Assembly (NCBI GenBank): GCA_964501265.1
Contig: CAZCSK010000001.1
Location: forward strand, 124,001-188,000
Direction of reading: 5' to 3'
Source of the DNA: CAZCSK01 sp964501265
Lineage (GTDB): Bacteria; Actinomycetota; CADDZG01; JAHWKV01
DNA length: 64,000 bases
Every line of letters starts with the position of its first letter. Position 1 is the stretch's first letter. The notes beneath the pieces are model-generated. The model was not told the DNA's origin. It was given only the letters and a program-made list of their open reading frames with translations, and searched no databases. Of this stretch, positions 25,038 through 31,818 are shown piece by piece. The position numbers and the translations under genes are program-made.

Positions 25038-26086
25038 GGCGCGAAACGCGGGTAATAGCTTTCAGGACCGATAGCCTTTACATCGTCTGCATAGTTCCCG
25101 TCGTAGAAATCTTCAAGGCCCTCGGCGGCGTCGACGAGGCTCCACGCCTGCCGTTTGTAGGTCCAGTTGTTCGGCTGTGCGCGATGAGCTTCGCGGAAGT
25201 GAAACATCGCATCAGTCGGATGGCCCGCGCGATGAAGATGCTGTCCCATTTCAAAGTGGGCCGCCGCCGCACCTACCTCAAGGGGACGAGGATGAGACCG
25301 GCGGATCACCTCATCGGGTTCAAGGGCAAAAACGGAGTCAGGTCCCTTGCCGACCCAATCTCTAAGAGCGTTCACGTAGGTGTCCCCGTCGATAATCAGC
25401 CGCCTCGCGAGATTGATTCGTTCTTTTCGCTCAGCCGAAGCATCCTCGGGGATGGGGAAGTTGCTGTTGTCAACGCTGTGCGTCCACGCCGGTTCGGCCG
25501 GCCTGACGAGCACTCCCTGCTCATCGATCCAGACACCGTTAGGAACGTTGACTATTCCGAGTAGCTCGTCCACGACGTGGGCCTCGTCGATCAATGACGG
25601 ATGCTCCGGGTTGGCAGCCTCGATGTATTCCCGGCAGGCTTCAGACCCTCCGGTGTCCAATGCGACAGTGACTATCTCAAGCCCTTTTGGGTTCAACTCG
25701 AGGCGAAGTTTCTGCCACCCGGGCAGGTCATTGCGGCACCCTCACCAAGACGCCCACGCTACGAGCAGAACTTTTTGCCCAAGCAAGGAACGAAGGTCGA
25801 ACGATCCGCCTTCGAGATCGGGCAAGACCAGCGGCGGCGCGGCGGCAGAGGTGAGGGCCCTGCCCCCGGACTGAGGGCCGAGGCTCCAGAGCCCGTGTTT
25901 CTCATCATGAACAACAGGCATGGCAAGTTGGGATGCAAGCAGAGAGATGTCGACGGCCCCATCGACGCGAGTCTCGGAAGCAAGCGGGATGCACACTTCC
26001 CCTTTGCATGCGCCCCGGTCATTCAGTTCCCAACCCGTCAGTCGTTCGAACTCCGCCACTGCGACCCATGCCGATTCAAAGATCAC
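25034..26086 (-). CDS. ResA/thioredoxin-like protein with in-frame TGA at the redox site: candidate selenoprotein
   Basis: Two open stretches (26086-25745 and 25741-25034) are in the same frame and are separated only by TGA at 25742-25744. Read through, they give one 350-residue protein: an N-terminal region with LTGWELNDRGACKGEVCIPL (about 16-35), a ResA/AhpC-TSA thioredoxin domain (about 82-205), and a C-terminal helical tail with a TPR-like FHFREAHRAQPNNWTYKRQ. The TGA (codon 115) falls in VAWASW-U-GCR, exactly where the attacking Cys of a TlpA/ResA active site (WASWC) belongs. A SECIS-like hairpin follows the TGA. Coding quality continues unchanged after the TGA, against simple decay. A nonsense mutation or sequencing error remains possible; selA/B/C/D are not in the window. 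The start is GTG 26086, directly after the L,D-transpeptidase stop. Confidence 0.75.
25712..25744 (-). promoter_or_regulatory. candidate bacterial SECIS element after the in-frame TGA
   Basis: Read on the minus strand, the TGA (25744-25742) is followed after 15 nt by CTGCC (25726-25722), loop CGGGT (25721-25717) and GGCAG (25716-25712). The 5-bp stem is perfect and the apical loop begins 20 nt after the TGA with G at its second position. Known bacterial SECIS hairpins place a small G-containing loop about 16-37 nt after the UGA. The stem can be lengthened below only with bulges, and short GC-rich hairpins also occur by chance. Confidence 0.55.
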
Positions 26087-26893
26087 TTAAGGAGTTACAA
26101 CAACTCTCGTGCCGACGGGCGCCCAATTCCAAAGTATCTCGGCGTTAGCACGCAATTGACGCACGCAGCCGGCACTCCGAAATGTTCCGAGTTGGGACTC
26201 GGTTTGAATCGGGCCACCGCGGCCAACTGGAATCGAGTGAAAACCAATTGCCAGACGGCGGCCTCGGGCGAAGCGGACCATAAATTCCATCCTCACGCGG
26301 CCCCCGCGTGCGCTTGACCATCGCGACTTGGAGAAGACCCCGTAGTTACCGGGACGCGGAACGCCCCGGCGGCCCGACACGAGCCACGAAGCAGCAATCG
26401 ACCCGTCGCCTTCAACTAGCCAGATCCTCTGCCCAGAGTTGGAGTAGACGACTCGGCGCCCGGCGCCGGAAGCGGCAGGCAAGGCCGGGTGCGCCGGGGC
26501 GGCGGCAGCGGCGGCAGGGGGTGGATCCGCCGGGGGGGGATCCGGCGGAGGGGTTGGAGGAGGCTCGGAAGTCGGCACGGGAAGGGGGACAGGTGAGGGA
26601 CTGGGCGATGCGGACGGGGAGGGCTCGGGAGACGGCGAGGCCGCCGGCTCGGGCGCTCCTGCGACGGAAGGCGACGTTCGGGCTTGCGGTCCGTCGAGCG
26701 CGAGGGCGTCGCCCACCCAGGACTGTTCGTAGTAACCAGCGGCACCAAACAGCATTGCGACAAGAAGCGAGGCCGCAACCAGTCTCCGTAGCACCGGCCG
26801 GGAAGCCCGGACCGGGATGATGTCCCGGGCGGTGTCCCTCGGATTGCGCGCAGCGCGCATGGGAATGATGTCCATGCGGAAATTATCGGCCAC
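26087..26893 (-). CDS. L,D-transpeptidase (YkuD) family protein with proline-rich stalk
   Basis: L,D-transpeptidases cross-link peptidoglycan through a catalytic Cys. The 268-residue protein has a cytoplasmic N-terminus in which DIIPxRA occurs twice (about 8-14 and 24-30), a transmembrane helix (about 37-54), a long Pro/Ser/Ala stalk (about 70-145) and a YkuD domain (about 147-268). The active-site pattern is GFHSIP...then SAGCVR, with the expected His and Cys, although the usual SHGC is SAGC. The start is GTG 26893, or ATG 26875. It lies directly upstream of the candidate selenoprotein on the same strand, with no gap between the stop and the next start. Confidence 0.85.
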   Translation of the reverse strand: MADNFRMDIIPMRAARNPRDTARDIIPVRASRPVLRRLVAASLLVAMLFGAAGYYEQSWVGDALALDGPQARTSPSVAGAPEPAASPSPEPSPSASPSPSPVPLPVPTSEPPPTPPPDPPPADPPPAAAAAAPAHPALPAASGAGRRVVYSNSGQRIWLVEGDGSIAASWLVSGRRGVPRPGNYGVFSKSRWSSARGGRVRMEFMVRFARGRRLAIGFHSIPVGRGGPIQTESQLGTFRSAGCVRQLRANAEILWNWAPVGTRVVVTP

Positions 26894-26919
26894 CGGGGGC
26901 AGAAAAGGAAAATTGGGCC

Positions 26920-26949
26920 TTGACTTTCTATGTCATTATGTTGTATATA
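26920..26949 (+). promoter_or_regulatory. promoter for the GGDEF gene with an AT-dinucleotide run
   Basis: TTGACT (26920-26925) is followed after 18 nt by TATATA (26944-26949), the start of an uninterrupted (TA)n run reaching 26956. The gene then has a Shine-Dalgarno GGAGGGAG before ATG 26992. The TA run is conspicuous in a GC-rich genome and could vary in length by slippage. Confidence 0.55.
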
Positions 26950-26991
26950 TATATATCATCTGTACATAGCTAAGGCATAGGGAGGGAGTTG

Positions 26992-27621
26992 ATGTCAGCG
27001 AAACTAGCATCGAAGAGCACGAAATTCACTGAAACCGAATCTTTGCACGGTCCGCTTAACCAGTTCGCAGAGTCTCCGCCTGTGTCGGTCGCCTTCATCG
27101 ACATCGACGATTTCAAGGCCATAAACGACGGCCACGGACATTCCACGGGCGACCTCATCCTCGTGGCGGTCGCCCGTGAACTCACCACGGCCACGGGGGC
27201 CGAAGGGATCGTCGCGCGCGTTGGCGGCGACGCTTTCGCGTGCCTGATGCCTGCCACACCACCCGAGCAGGCGCTTCTCCGACTCGACAAGGCGCGGGCG
27301 AATCTCGAAAAGAAGCACCCGTACGGGAAGGCAAAACTGTCGGTTCCCATCTCTTTTGGCATCGCGAGCTTTCCTCATCACACAGAGGACGCAACCGAGC
27401 TCATCAGTCAAGCGTCTGACGCAATGGAGAAAGCCAAACGCGAAGGAAGAAACCGCGGAGCTATCTACATCGAGGAGAGGATGGTGTTGAAGTCAAACTA
27501 TTACCCAAGGGCCCAACTGGGCCGGCTGGCCTCCCTCGCGACAAGTCTCGGACGAACCGAGGCAGCCCTGCTGCGTGAAGCGCTCGCGGACCTCGAATAC
27601 AAATACCGGGAAATAACTTAG
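26992..27621 (+). CDS. degenerate GGDEF domain fused to a C-terminal ribbon-helix-helix domain
   Basis: The 209-residue protein has a GGDEF (diguanylate cyclase) domain at about residues 25-150: FIDIDDFKAINDGHGHSTGD is the classical first half, but the signature reads GGDAF (78-82), lacking the catalytic Glu of GG(D/E)EF; no RxxD inhibitory site is seen just upstream. Residues about 163-205 (YYPRAQLGRLASLATSLGRT then EAALLREAL) look like a ribbon-helix-helix DNA-binding domain. This would fit a nucleotide-sensing transcription regulator rather than an enzyme, which is inference. ATG 26992 is chosen over TTG 26989 from the GGAGGGAG spacing. Its stop overlaps that of the convergent acyl-CoA dehydrogenase. 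Confidence 0.8.
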   Translation: MSAKLASKSTKFTETESLHGPLNQFAESPPVSVAFIDIDDFKAINDGHGHSTGDLILVAVARELTTATGAEGIVARVGGDAFACLMPATPPEQALLRLDKARANLEKKHPYGKAKLSVPISFGIASFPHHTEDATELISQASDAMEKAKREGRNRGAIYIEERMVLKSNYYPRAQLGRLASLATSLGRTEAALLREALADLEYKYREIT

Positions 27622-28778
27622 AAATGCGTCCCAGGTAGTCCGAGTTCGCGCGCGATCAGTATTCTCTGAACCTCCGATGTTCCTTCACCGATCTCCAATA
27701 TCTTCGAATCGCGGAAGTGGCGGGCAACCGGAAACTCTTCGATGAATCCGTATCCGCCGTGGATCTGCACCGCATCCCGCGCGACATCTACCGCGATCTC
27801 CGATGCATACAGTTTCGCCATCGCCGCTTGCGACTTGTACGGCCGCCCCTGCTGCTTGAGCCACGCCGACTTGTAGACTTGATTTCGCGCGAGCTCCGTC
27901 TTCATCGCCATATCGGCAAGTTTGAACTGAATTGCCTGAAAGCCCCCGATCGGCTGACCGAATGCGTGGCGCTCCTTCGCATACTTGAGGCTGTCGTCGA
28001 GGCATCCCTGCGCGAGACCGACTGCCAGCGCGGCCAGCGCGATGCGCCCGTCGTCCAAAATCTTCAAGAAGTTGCGGAAACCTTGCCCGCGCTCCCCCAC
28101 CGAAAAGGCAACCGGAACACGGCAGTCGTTGAACGACAGTTCGCGCGTGTCCGAGGCATGCCATCCCATCTTTCGATAAAGGCGACCAACTTCGAATCCT
28201 TTTGTTCCATGCGGCACAGCAATCGAAGTGATCTCCTTCTTGCCGTCGCCCTCACCAGTGACCGCAGTGATCGTTACGACTTTGCTTATCTGCGTCCCCG
28301 CATTCGTGATGAACACCTTCGACCCGTTGATCACCCACTCGTCGCCGTCGATCACCGCCGTCGTGCGCGTGGCGCCGGCGTCGGATCCGCCTCCGGGCTC
28401 GGTCAGACCGAATGCCCCCAAGATTTCTCCGCGGGCCATCGGCACAAGCCATGTCTGTTTCTGCTCCTCGGTCCCAAACAAGAAGAAGGGCATCGCCCCG
28501 AGGCCGACGCCGGCCTCCAAAGTGATTGCAACCGACGAGTCGACGCGGGCTAGTTCTTCGATCGCGACGCAAAGGGTTAGAAAGTCGCCTCCCATACCGC
28601 CGTACTCTTCTGGAAAGGGCAGGCCAAACAGACCCATCTTCGCCATCTGCTGCACAATCTCGAGGGGAAACTCCGCCCGTTCGTCGAAACCTTCCGCCTG
28701 GGGCCGGACGACGTTCTCCGCAAAATCGCGGACGGTTTTGCGAAACTGCTCAGTAGCCTCGGGGAGGTCGAAATCCAT
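27618..28778 (-). CDS. acyl-CoA dehydrogenase
   Basis: Second acyl-CoA dehydrogenase, 386 residues. Family features: an N-terminal helical domain starting MDFDLPEATEQFRKTVRDFA, GAFGLTEPGGGSDAGATRT, and the C-terminal signature EIGEGTSEVQR with the catalytic Glu. The start at ATG 28778 gives the normal length; TAAACT lies 8 nt upstream, overlapping the stop of the DUF2993 gene. The substrate is not certain. It is a candidate for a branched or short-chain acyl-CoA, since the leucine operon at 38-43 kb lacks its own isovaleryl-CoA dehydrogenase. Confidence 0.9.
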   Translation of the reverse strand: MDFDLPEATEQFRKTVRDFAENVVRPQAEGFDERAEFPLEIVQQMAKMGLFGLPFPEEYGGMGGDFLTLCVAIEELARVDSSVAITLEAGVGLGAMPFFLFGTEEQKQTWLVPMARGEILGAFGLTEPGGGSDAGATRTTAVIDGDEWVINGSKVFITNAGTQISKVVTITAVTGEGDGKKEITSIAVPHGTKGFEVGRLYRKMGWHASDTRELSFNDCRVPVAFSVGERGQGFRNFLKILDDGRIALAALAVGLAQGCLDDSLKYAKERHAFGQPIGGFQAIQFKLADMAMKTELARNQVYKSAWLKQQGRPYKSQAAMAKLYASEIAVDVARDAVQIHGGYGFIEEFPVARHFRDSKILEIGEGTSEVQRILIARELGLPGTHF

Positions 28779-28789
28779 CTTGGAAGAGT

Positions 28790-29446
28790 TTATGGCCTGA
28801 GGTCGACTGGCGGGTTGTCGACCCTGCAGATGATCGTGAGAAGGCTCGGTAGGATGACGATCCGCTGAGCGCAATCCACGAACGGCATTCCCAAGTCAAA
28901 GCCAGATACCGCGACCCCTCTGGGAAGTGGAGTCGCCGTCTCGAAGACTACGCGCCCGGAGGCAACCGTCTTCAAGTTTCCCGCAACTTCAAAGCCGGGA
29001 CCATGCAAAACGACTGAGTCAGCAGCGAATTCGAACGACAAACCCTCCGGCAACGTGCGCGAAACTTGGGAAGCAGAGACACCGACCGTGATATCGAGGC
29101 TCTCGATCGACGAAATCACAAGTTCGCGTTCGCGCAGCGTTGCGGCCTTGTCCACGTGGATGTTGTTGAAGGCGGCGACCACTCGGTCGGCGAGAAACGG
29201 TCCGAGGTTGTACTCGGTCAAAGTAACCTCGACTTTTTGGACCCCGCTTTTGGTAATGAGATCCCACACAAAGGGAAAGCTGACGGTCGCTTGCGAGTTA
29301 GACGCAGGGGCGGCAGTGCGGGCCTCCGCCTCTATGTGCTCCTCGGCGTATCCCTTGGCTTTGACTTCGGCAAATGCATAGCCGCCACCGGCAAGAATCA
29401 GAAACAAGATGACGAGGCGCTTCAACCATTTGAGGGGCGACAACAT
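28790..29446 (-). CDS. DUF2993 (LmeA-like) exported protein
   Basis: The 218-residue protein has an N-terminal membrane segment (about residues 9-26) and a DUF2993 domain (about 35-218), recognisable by YAEEHIEAEA, FPFVWDLITKSGVQKVEVTL and the alternating beta-strand pattern that follows. Mycobacterial LmeA of this family binds phosphoinositide and affects lipomannan elongation; here the role is unknown. TAGGAT 6 nt before the ATG supports the start and a separate leaderless transcript, although the gene lies only 9 nt after the ArsR-SRPBCC gene. Confidence 0.75.
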   Translation of the reverse strand: MLSPLKWLKRLVILFLILAGGGYAFAEVKAKGYAEEHIEAEARTAAPASNSQATVSFPFVWDLITKSGVQKVEVTLTEYNLGPFLADRVVAAFNNIHVDKAATLRERELVISSIESLDITVGVSASQVSRTLPEGLSFEFAADSVVLHGPGFEVAGNLKTVASGRVVFETATPLPRGVAVSGFDLGMPFVDCAQRIVILPSLLTIICRVDNPPVDLRP

Positions 29447-29452
29447 CTCCGC

Positions 29453-29458
29453 ATCCTA
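29453..29458 (-). promoter_or_regulatory. -10 element (TAGGAT) of a leaderless promoter for the DUF2993 gene
   Basis: On the minus strand TAGGAT is followed by GCGGAG and ATG 29446. Its first three bases are the TAG stop codon of the upstream ArsR-SRPBCC gene, so promoter and stop overlap. GGAG could instead act as a very close Shine-Dalgarno sequence. Confidence 0.4.
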
Positions 29459-30226
29459 TTCGAGGTAATCGCGAAGGACCTTCTCTACTCCCGACAGATC
29501 TGCGTGAGAGCGGATGCCCTGTTCAGCCTCGTCGGAGATCTCGCCGAAGCAGACAGTGCTTGTTTTGAGAATCGACCCATCCCCGTCGGGCTCGACCATC
29601 ACCCACTGCTCCAAACTGATGCCGCCGCGCAAGTGTCCCTGAAGACAGGACGTCTTGGGCGGATCGTAGTAGGTGACGACTCCGTACAGTTTCCCCATGC
29701 CGTCGCCCCAGTCCTCGTAACAAAGCCCACCGACCTTTTCTTCCCAAACAATGCGTTTGAGCCGTTCGCCCCCATAGTTATAGGGATACCAACGGTCCTG
29801 CTCCGTCGTCATGGCGGCAAACACCCTCGAAGGCGAAGCGACGAGTTTGATCTCGCTCTCGATCCGCACACATCTCACGTTCGACTTCTGATCCACTTTA
29901 AGTTCCTCCCTTTCTACGTACCTTTTGACGTCTAATGATTTCTGCGCTGCGTCGGAGGCGAATCGGCTCACCCACCTCTCGTGGATCTGCTGGATCGGGA
30001 CTGCATTCAGAAAGTTAAAGCGCTTTCTGCCGCTCCTTCTGACCAACACGAGACCGGCCTCTTCCAATACGCCCAGGTGCTGCATGACTGCGAAACGGCT
30101 CAACTTTGGGAAGGCCCGGGCCAGCTCGCCCGTCGTTTGGGGCCCGGGCCTTAGCAGGTCGAGCATCCGCCGTCGGTGACTTCCGCCGAGGGCTCGCCAT
30201 ACTCGAACATCCTGCTCAAGTACCAT
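29456..30226 (-). CDS. ArsR-type regulator fused to an SRPBCC (AHSA1-like) domain
   Basis: The 256-residue protein combines an N-terminal winged helix (about 1-85: VWRALGGSHRRRMLDLLRPG and TTGELARAFPKLSRFAVMQH as recognition helix region, then VRRSGRKRFNFLN) with a C-terminal SRPBCC/AHSA1 domain (about 120-256: IKLVASPSRVFAAMTTEQDRW, later WGDGMGKLYGVVT). Such fusions may sense a hydrophobic ligand in the SRPBCC cavity and release DNA. ATG 30226 is preferred to GTG 30244 because a GTGATA/TATCAC palindrome lies exactly between them and is more likely an operator than coding sequence. Confidence 0.8.
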   Translation of the reverse strand: MVLEQDVRVWRALGGSHRRRMLDLLRPGPQTTGELARAFPKLSRFAVMQHLGVLEEAGLVLVRRSGRKRFNFLNAVPIQQIHERWVSRFASDAAQKSLDVKRYVEREELKVDQKSNVRCVRIESEIKLVASPSRVFAAMTTEQDRWYPYNYGGERLKRIVWEEKVGGLCYEDWGDGMGKLYGVVTYYDPPKTSCLQGHLRGGISLEQWVMVEPDGDGSILKTSTVCFGEISDEAEQGIRSHADLSGVEKVLRDYLE

Positions 30227-30228
30227 TA

Positions 30229-30244
30229 GTGATATTTCTATCAC
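30229..30244. promoter_or_regulatory. 16-bp inverted repeat, candidate ArsR operator
   Basis: GTGATA-TTTC-TATCAC has perfect 6-bp arms and lies 3 bp before the preferred start of the ArsR-SRPBCC gene. ArsR-family proteins typically bind such short AT-containing palindromes at their own promoter. The cyclase gene starts on the other strand within about 115 bp and might share control. Confidence 0.5.
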
Positions 30245-30359
30245 ATATTGTCGAAGTGGTCAATTGCGATCCTAAAAGAGGTGGTGTTGCCTTCGTCTTG
30301 ATAGAGTGGCGCGCACAAGCCCTCGAACGCCGAGGCACGTCGGGAAGCAGGTTCTTTTA

Positions 30360-31742
30360 ATGACCGCTGAGCAGACCGAGCGGGTGCCTGAGGGATCCTC
30401 GGAGCTTCCCGTCGGATCGATCACCTTCGTCCTAACCGACGTTGAGGGTTCAACGCGGCTATGGGAAGAGGACCCCGGGGCGATGTCGAAGGCACTCGTT
30501 GACCACGACCTCGTAGTAGACAAAACGATCGAACACTTCGGAGGAGTCCGCGTAAAGGGCCGCAGCGAAGGGGACAGCACTTTCTCGGTGTTCACCGATC
30601 CAGCGGATGCGCTGGCCGGGGGCCTGGCCCTGCAGCGCGCCCTGTCGTCGCAGTCTTGGCCAACACTTAACCCTATAAGGGCGCGCATGGCCATCCATAC
30701 CGGAGAAGCGGCTCTTAGAGACGGCGAATACTTCGGGGCCGCAGTCACCAGGGCGGCCAAACTTCGGGCGGTCGCACACGGGTCGCAGATAATTTTGTCT
30801 CAGGCGACCCGCGATCTAACCCTAGACAAACTTCCCGAGGGCTCCAACCTGAAGGATCTGGGGGCCCACCGATTGAAGGACCTTCTGGCCCCGGAGAGAA
30901 TCTTTCAACTCTCCCACCCCGACCTGCCGGCGGATTATCCGCCTTTAACATCTTTGGACACACGGCCGAACAACCTCCCGGTTCAGCTAAACAGCTTCAT
31001 CGGCAGGAAGGAGGAGCTCGGCCAGCTGAAGGAGATTCTGGGGACCACGCCGTTCGTCACCCTGAGCGGCGCCCTCGGCTCCGGAAAGAGCCGGCTCGCG
31101 CTTGCGCTGGCCGCTGAGCTCTTGGATGATTACGTCGACGGGGTCTGGCTTGTCAACTTTGCGCCCATATCGGACCCACTGGTCGTTCCTCAGGCCGTCG
31201 CTTCGGCAGTCGGAGTGAGAGGAGTGCCGGATCCGTTGGAGTACCCGGTGGGAGAACGACGAAGATCGAACCTCGCCCGCAAGCTCATCGACTACTTGAG
31301 TCGGCGGCGGCTCCTTCTGGTTCTCGACAACTGCGATGACGTGGCTTCGGGCTGCGGGATTCTGGTTGAACCCGTACTTCGGGTTTGCCCCTCGGTCAGC
31401 ATCATCGCCACAAGTACGGATCCGCTTAAGGCTCCCGGAGAGCTTGTTTGGGACGTACCCCCACTGGACTATCCGGAGGCCCACGGAGTCAATCCACCGG
31501 AAGATCTTCTCAACTTCGAGTCAGTTCGACTTTTCATCGACCGAGCACAGCTAGCTCGGCCCGATTTTCAGCCCACCGATACGGATGCGGTGGCGATCGG
31601 AGAAATTAGCCGAATCGTCCTAGGAAGTCCAGAGAAGATCGAACTGGCCGCGCAGTGGATGAAGGTGCTCACGTGCGAGCAGATAGCAGCGAGGGTCGCC
31701 GCCGATCCATCCCGATTATTGAAACGGCGCAAGCAAAGCTAA
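30360..31742 (+). CDS. class III nucleotidyl cyclase-NB-ARC protein, truncated and catalytically degenerate
   Basis: The 460-residue protein has a cyclase homology domain (about 15-190: ITFVLTDVEGSTRLWEEDP, then GRSEGDSTFSVF with both metal aspartates) and an NB-ARC ATPase (about 215-455: GALGSGKSRLALA P-loop, RRRLLLVLDNCDD Walker B). The transition-state Asn/Arg pair of active cyclases (N129/R133 in the neighbour) is Thr130 and Lys134 here, so cyclase activity is unlikely. It ends where its neighbour enters the winged-helix and TPR part, so it is a truncated paralogue. A GTG at 30306 could extend it by 18 residues. Confidence 0.8.
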   Translation: MTAEQTERVPEGSSELPVGSITFVLTDVEGSTRLWEEDPGAMSKALVDHDLVVDKTIEHFGGVRVKGRSEGDSTFSVFTDPADALAGGLALQRALSSQSWPTLNPIRARMAIHTGEAALRDGEYFGAAVTRAAKLRAVAHGSQIILSQATRDLTLDKLPEGSNLKDLGAHRLKDLLAPERIFQLSHPDLPADYPPLTSLDTRPNNLPVQLNSFIGRKEELGQLKEILGTTPFVTLSGALGSGKSRLALALAAELLDDYVDGVWLVNFAPISDPLVVPQAVASAVGVRGVPDPLEYPVGERRRSNLARKLIDYLSRRRLLLVLDNCDDVASGCGILVEPVLRVCPSVSIIATSTDPLKAPGELVWDVPPLDYPEAHGVNPPEDLLNFESVRLFIDRAQLARPDFQPTDTDAVAIGEISRIVLGSPEKIELAAQWMKVLTCEQIAARVAADPSRLLKRRKQS

Positions 31743-31818
31743 CCTCAGTCGAAACCTCTTACAATGACTAGTCTTGGCGCTTCGCGGCGTTGACTGACAA
31801 TCCCCTTAGGGCATAGTA

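Noticed and set aside
25034..26086. Reading the TGA-split gene as a frameshifted pseudogene
   Set aside because: The two halves are in the same frame with only one stop between them, and that stop is at the redox Cys position. A nonsense mutation is not fully excluded.
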